DNA of 8,084 nucleotides, from positions 1 to 8,084 of the forward strand of contig CAMPJQ010000103.1 of the NCBI GenBank assembly GCA_946886925.1. The letters are read 5' to 3'. This DNA is from an uncultured Terrimonas sp. (GTDB taxonomy: Bacteria > Bacteroidota > Bacteroidia > Chitinophagales > Chitinophagaceae). The position numbers and the translations under genes are program-made. Numbering within the stretch: position 1 is the stretch's first letter; each line of letters starts with the position of its first letter. Positions 4,816-8,084 of this stretch are shown piece by piece. The notes under the pieces are model-generated. The model saw only the letters and a list, made by a program, of their open reading frames with translations. It had not been told where the DNA came from and did no database searches.

Positions 4816-6120
4816 ATGGAAAATAATAAATACACACAATCTGCAAACTTGCTTGAAAGAGCAAAGAAAGTAATGGCCGGCGGTGTTTCTTCTGAATTCA
4901 GGAAATACAATCACCCTCACGCTATCTTTTATACATATGGTGAAGGAAGCCGGGTATATGATGTGGACGGCAATGTTTATCTTGATTTTACGCTCAGTCA
5001 GGGACCATTGATTCTGGGACATTCTCACCCGCACGTATTGAAAGCTGTAAATGAATATTCGCAACAGGGACAGTTGTTCGCAGGCCAGCACATCAAAGAA
5101 ATAGAGCTGGCAGAAATCATCAACCGCTTAATTCCGTCGGCGGAACTGATGCGTTTTTGTCTGGATGGATCTGAGGCCGTGCAAACCGCTTTAAGAGTGG
5201 CAAGAGCCAAAACAGGAAGAAAAAAATTTTTACGTTTTGAGGGGCACTATCATGGCTGGCTCGACAATATGTGCTGGGGCATTTCAGCGCCTTCTGCTGC
5301 AGCTTTGGGTAGCAGGGAACAGCCGGAAGTATTTCCATGGACAGCAGGTTTACCGGATCGTGTGAGAGACGAATTTATTATAGCGCCATGGAATGATATG
5401 GATACGCTTAAGAAAATAATAGGGGAGCATCATACCGAAATAGCCGCTATTATTACGGAGCCGGTGATGTGCAATAACGGTTGCATCATGCCGGCCGAAG
5501 GCTTTTTGCAGGGTCTTCGGAAAATATGCGATCAATACGGAATGGCTTTAATTTTTGATGAAGTAATTACAGGCTTCCGGCTGGGACTGGGCGGCGGCCA
5601 GCAATATTTTAACATCAGTCCCGATCTTTCCATTTTCGCTAAAGCTATCGGTAGCGGATACCCTATAAGCGTGGTGGCGGGAAAGAAAGCATGGATGCAT
5701 TTGATTGAAGAAGGTAAGGTAATTCATGCGGGAACAATGAACGCGGGTAATCCTACTGTTGCCGCAGCACTTGCTACCATTGCAGTGCTGGAAACGGAAA
5801 ATCCTTACCCCCGGATGTTTCAGTACGGAAAAAAGCTGATGCAGGGATTGAGTGAAACAGGTATTAAATATGGACATAACCTGGTTATTCAGGGACCGGG
5901 ACCCATGTTTCATATTGCTTTTACAAATAAAACTGAAATAAAGGATTACAGGGATACGCTGGACTTAGATCGTGTTAAGCTGGGGAAATTCATTGCGGGC
6001 ATGCACGACAGGGGTGTAAGAATTATTGGAAGAGGCTTATGGTATATCAGCGCTGCACATACCGCTGAAGATATAGACCATACCGTTAACATCGCTGCAG
6101 AAGTGTTAAGCGGTATATAA
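4816..6120 (+). CDS. Class III PLP aminotransferase, glutamate-1-semialdehyde aminomutase-like
   Basis: A complete 434-residue fold-type I, class III PLP enzyme. The PLP lysine is K276 (F-A-K-A-I-G-S-G-Y), D248 (F-D-E-V-I-T-G) should contact the pyridine nitrogen, G118-S-E120 binds the phosphate, H146 in H-Y-H-G stacks on the ring, and T307 (G-T-M-N) matches the phosphate-binding threonine from the partner subunit. The N-terminal 'A-K-K-V-M-A-G-G-V-S-S' is typical of the GSA-aminomutase/beta-amino-acid aminotransferase branch. The phosphate loop reads L-D-G-S-E-A instead of the N-S-G-T-E-A of tetrapyrrole HemL, and no haem gene is nearby, so I do not call it HemL. Known relatives act on beta-phenylalanine and other beta-amino acids, which is one possible substrate class. 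It sits between two related dehydrogenase-like genes, five bases upstream of the second. Family secure, substrate inferred. Confidence 0.92.
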   Translation: MENNKYTQSANLLERAKKVMAGGVSSEFRKYNHPHAIFYTYGEGSRVYDVDGNVYLDFTLSQGPLILGHSHPHVLKAVNEYSQQGQLFAGQHIKEIELAEIINRLIPSAELMRFCLDGSEAVQTALRVARAKTGRKKFLRFEGHYHGWLDNMCWGISAPSAAALGSREQPEVFPWTAGLPDRVRDEFIIAPWNDMDTLKKIIGEHHTEIAAIITEPVMCNNGCIMPAEGFLQGLRKICDQYGMALIFDEVITGFRLGLGGGQQYFNISPDLSIFAKAIGSGYPISVVAGKKAWMHLIEEGKVIHAGTMNAGNPTVAAALATIAVLETENPYPRMFQYGKKLMQGLSETGIKYGHNLVIQGPGPMFHIAFTNKTEIKDYRDTLDLDRVKLGKFIAGMHDRGVRIIGRGLWYISAAHTAEDIDHTVNIAAEVLSGI

Positions 6121-6125
6121 CCCGA

Positions 6126-7118
6126 ATGGGTTCATTACTTATGTTCAAATTGAAAAGCATGGCATTAAATGGCGTTAAGAAGGAGCCGTTGTTGATCGCA
6201 GGATATGGAAAACTATCCTATAGTATTGCGGTTTGCTTGGTGCAATCCGGGTTTCCTGTAACATTATATACGGAAAATGAATATGATGCTCAGAAAAACA
6301 TTGCTGCTCACTTTGCCGCTTTAAGCCGGTATACGGAGCAAACTCCCGGCAAAAAACTGTTGAGCATTACGCATGAACTGCATGACGCATTATCGCATCC
6401 ATTGGCTATTGTTGTTACGGGTGAGGATATGCTGAAAAAGAAATTACTGATACGGGAACTGGAAAAAAAGTTACCTGCAGGTTCGGTCATTGCTGTTAAT
6501 ACGGAAAGTATTCCACTGAGTATTTTACAGGAGGGTGCTATACATCCGGAACGTATTGCAGGACTTAACTGGACAGAACCTGCGCATACTACTTATTTTA
6601 TGGAGATCATTGCCAATGCAAAAAATGACAGTTCATTGGTTAAGCATTTGGCCCATGAGGCAAAAACATACTGGGGTAAAGACCCTTATATTATTTCAGG
6701 CGACCTGGGAATTCGTGCCAAAATGATGGCTGCAATGACAAGGGAAGCTTTTTACCTGCTAGAGCATGGCTATGCATCTGTGGAAGATATAGACAGGGCA
6801 TGCAGAAATGATCCCGGGTATTATTTGCCTTTTGCCGGCAATTTCAGGTATATTGATTTGATGGGTGGCGCCAGTGCTTACGGACGGGTGATGAAAGGCC
6901 TGAATCCTGAGTTATCGAAATCCATACATATTCCTGATTTTTTTATAAACGCCGCTCAACAATGCGGTGCGGCTGCTGAAAACGGTAAAGGACTATATGA
7001 TTATGAGGAAGGTGATACTGAAAAATGGGAAGCAACCTTCCGGGAATTCAGCTACCGGATAAAGCAGGTTATTGATAAATACCCTTTTGCTTATTTAAAA
7101 GAAGGATCATCTGAATAA
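6126..7118 (+). CDS. Dehydrogenase-like paralogue with all catalytic positions replaced (probable pseudoenzyme)
   Basis: A complete 330-residue protein that aligns along its length with the product of 3759-4730. Residues 119-153 match 113-147 of that protein without gaps, 16 of 35 identical, including N-T, S-I-P-L-S-I-L-Q, P-E-R and W-x-E-P-A. The family's key residues are changed: catalytic Glu to V96, Ser to V124, His to N148, and Asn to A198 next to an apparent two-residue deletion. The nucleotide loop reads G26-Y-G28-K-L-S31, losing its third glycine. E160 (M-E-I-I) and the C-terminal G-K-G-L-Y-D-Y remain. The intact frame and conserved ends argue against a decaying pseudogene. It may be a partner or regulatory subunit of the active paralogue, or bind a ligand. 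The ATG at 6126 follows the aminotransferase stop by five bases; in-frame ATGs at 6141 and 6159 are alternatives. Confidence 0.83.
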   Translation: MGSLLMFKLKSMALNGVKKEPLLIAGYGKLSYSIAVCLVQSGFPVTLYTENEYDAQKNIAAHFAALSRYTEQTPGKKLLSITHELHDALSHPLAIVVTGEDMLKKKLLIRELEKKLPAGSVIAVNTESIPLSILQEGAIHPERIAGLNWTEPAHTTYFMEIIANAKNDSSLVKHLAHEAKTYWGKDPYIISGDLGIRAKMMAAMTREAFYLLEHGYASVEDIDRACRNDPGYYLPFAGNFRYIDLMGGASAYGRVMKGLNPELSKSIHIPDFFINAAQQCGAAAENGKGLYDYEEGDTEKWEATFREFSYRIKQVIDKYPFAYLKEGSSE

Positions 7119-7154
7119 AAGGCGATATTACATTTACACCTACCAGCTTAATGT

Positions 7155-8084
7155 ATGACTAAGCGATTTATTATTGATGCTCATCTTGATCTTGCCATGA
7201 ACGCGATCGAATGGAATCGCGATCTTACACGTCCATTGGACGAGATAAGGCTGAGAGAGAAGAATTTAAAAGATAAGAACGACAGGGGAAGGGGTACGGT
7301 ATGTTTGCCCGAACTGCGTAAGGGAAGGATCGGATTGGTAGTGGCTACCCAACTGTCGCGGGTAAACGCTGCAGGCAGCGCATTGCCGGGATCAAGCTGG
7401 AACTCGCCGCAGCAGGCCTGGGCCATGACGCAGGCACAACTGGCCTGGTACCGAGAGATGGAAGCAATGGGTGAGATGGTGCAGATCATCAACCTGCAGC
7501 AGTTAGATGCACATCTTGAGTTGTGGAACGATGAAGCTGTGACAGACGACAAAAAACCCATTGGTTATATACTCAGTCTCGAAGGAGCCGATTCACTGGT
7601 GGATGTTTCTTATTTGCATAAAGCTTACGCCTATGGATTGAGAGCCGTAGGCCCTGCGCATTTCAGCAGCGGCCGGTATGCACCCGGAACAAAAATGGAA
7701 GGTCCGCTTACAGCCAGGGGAGTTGAGTTGTTGAAGGAAATGAGCAAGCTGAATTTGATACTCGATGTTACTCACCTTACCGATGAGGGATTTACGCAGG
7801 CGATGGATTTATATGACGGGCCTGTTTGGGCGAGCCATCACAATGTAAGAAAGATCGTACCCACACAACGGCAGCTAACAGACGAACAGATAAAGTTATT
7901 GATAAAAAGAGATGCGGTGATTGGCGGTATGCTCGACTGCTGGGCGATGGACAGCCGGTTTATTGATATGGTATCTGACCCCTGGCAACTGAACATCCGT
8001 CTTGAAAACCTGGTGGATCACTGGGATCATATCTGCCAGATAGCAGGCAATAGTTTGCATGTGGCTTTCGGTACGGATCTGGAT
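7155..8084 (+). CDS. M19 family zinc dipeptidase (membrane dipeptidase-like), 3' end outside the window
   Basis: The frame is open from the ATG at 7155 to the last base (310 residues). The protein belongs to the M19 renal/membrane dipeptidase family of the amidohydrolase superfamily, binuclear zinc enzymes that cleave dipeptides, often accepting a D-residue at the second position. Visible metal and catalytic residues are H10-x-D12 (D-A-H-L-D), bridging E143 (S-L-E-G-A-D), H207 (D-V-T-H), H228 (A-S-H-H-N) and D308 (F-G-T-D-L-D). The 'G-P-A-H-F-S-S-G-R-Y-A' block replaces the L-T-H-N of eukaryotic members, as in a bacterial subfamily I recall. There is no signal peptide, so it should be cytoplasmic despite the family name. 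It starts 36 bases after the preceding gene and probably ends or continues the operon. A likely role is to release the amino acid the aminotransferase uses. An ATG at 7151 is out of frame. Confidence 0.92.
   Translation, partial: MTKRFIIDAHLDLAMNAIEWNRDLTRPLDEIRLREKNLKDKNDRGRGTVCLPELRKGRIGLVVATQLSRVNAAGSALPGSSWNSPQQAWAMTQAQLAWYREMEAMGEMVQIINLQQLDAHLELWNDEAVTDDKKPIGYILSLEGADSLVDVSYLHKAYAYGLRAVGPAHFSSGRYAPGTKMEGPLTARGVELLKEMSKLNLILDVTHLTDEGFTQAMDLYDGPVWASHHNVRKIVPTQRQLTDEQIKLLIKRDAVIGGMLDCWAMDSRFIDMVSDPWQLNIRLENLVDHWDHICQIAGNSLHVAFGTDLD

Noticed and set aside
4747..5913. Antisense reading frames under the aminotransferase
   Set aside because: They have no domain resemblance and no start signals, and they mirror a well-supported gene. 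The same holds for the antisense frames in the dehydrogenase, lactonase and dipeptidase genes.
4816..6120. HemL, glutamate-1-semialdehyde aminomutase of tetrapyrrole synthesis
   Set aside because: The phosphate-loop wording differs from HemL, and the neighbours are amino acid or peptide enzymes, not haem genes.
6126..7118. Decaying pseudogene
   Set aside because: The frame is unbroken over 330 codons, the gene is five bases from its upstream neighbour, and the C-terminal family motifs are kept. A functional pseudoenzyme fits better.

Overview
The window looks like a piece of a Bacteroidota chromosome, most likely Chitinophagaceae or a close relative. This rests on protein family resemblance, moderate GC with A-rich and mostly Shine-Dalgarno-poor leaders, one good match to the Bacteroidota -7 promoter element (TAnnTTTG, 3308-3315), and a REP-like 'GTCATGGTGAG...CGAACCAT' intergenic sequence of a type I recall from such genomes. 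No database search was possible. All genes are on the + strand, and no RNA gene, CRISPR array, insertion sequence or integrase was seen.

Layout. (A) 1-670: the 3' end of a large secreted-type alpha/beta hydrolase (esterase-like), followed by a hairpin at 672-702. (B) 671-959: a gene-free AT-rich leader. (C) 960-3009: a two-gene unit, a zinc-dependent medium-chain dehydrogenase and an SMP-30/gluconolactonase-type lactonase with an N-terminal export-like segment. Oxidising a sugar or sugar acid and opening a lactone fit together as chemistry, but the two predicted compartments differ. (D) 3010-3358: a gene-free stretch full of short direct and inverted repeats, ending in a probable promoter. 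(E) 3359-8084 (running off the end): a tight five-gene operon of a RidA-family enamine/imine deaminase, a 3-hydroxyacyl-CoA-dehydrogenase-like enzyme, a class III (GSA-aminomutase-like) PLP aminotransferase, a second 3-hydroxyacyl-CoA-dehydrogenase-like protein, and an M19 (membrane dipeptidase family) zinc peptidase.

The most interesting part is the operon in (E). The two dehydrogenase-like proteins flank the aminotransferase and share an unusual H/N-W-A/T-E-P-A signature. The first keeps all the catalytic positions of the family, while the second has changed the Glu, Ser, His and Asn positions together and lost the third glycine of the nucleotide-binding loop, yet its reading frame is full length. 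It looks like a conserved pseudoenzyme paired with an active paralogue. A plausible but unproven reading of the operon is catabolism of an unusual (beta-, D- or modified) amino acid: the M19 enzyme releases it from a peptide or amide, the aminotransferase removes the amino group, RidA clears reactive enamine/imine intermediates, and the dehydrogenase reduces or oxidises the product.
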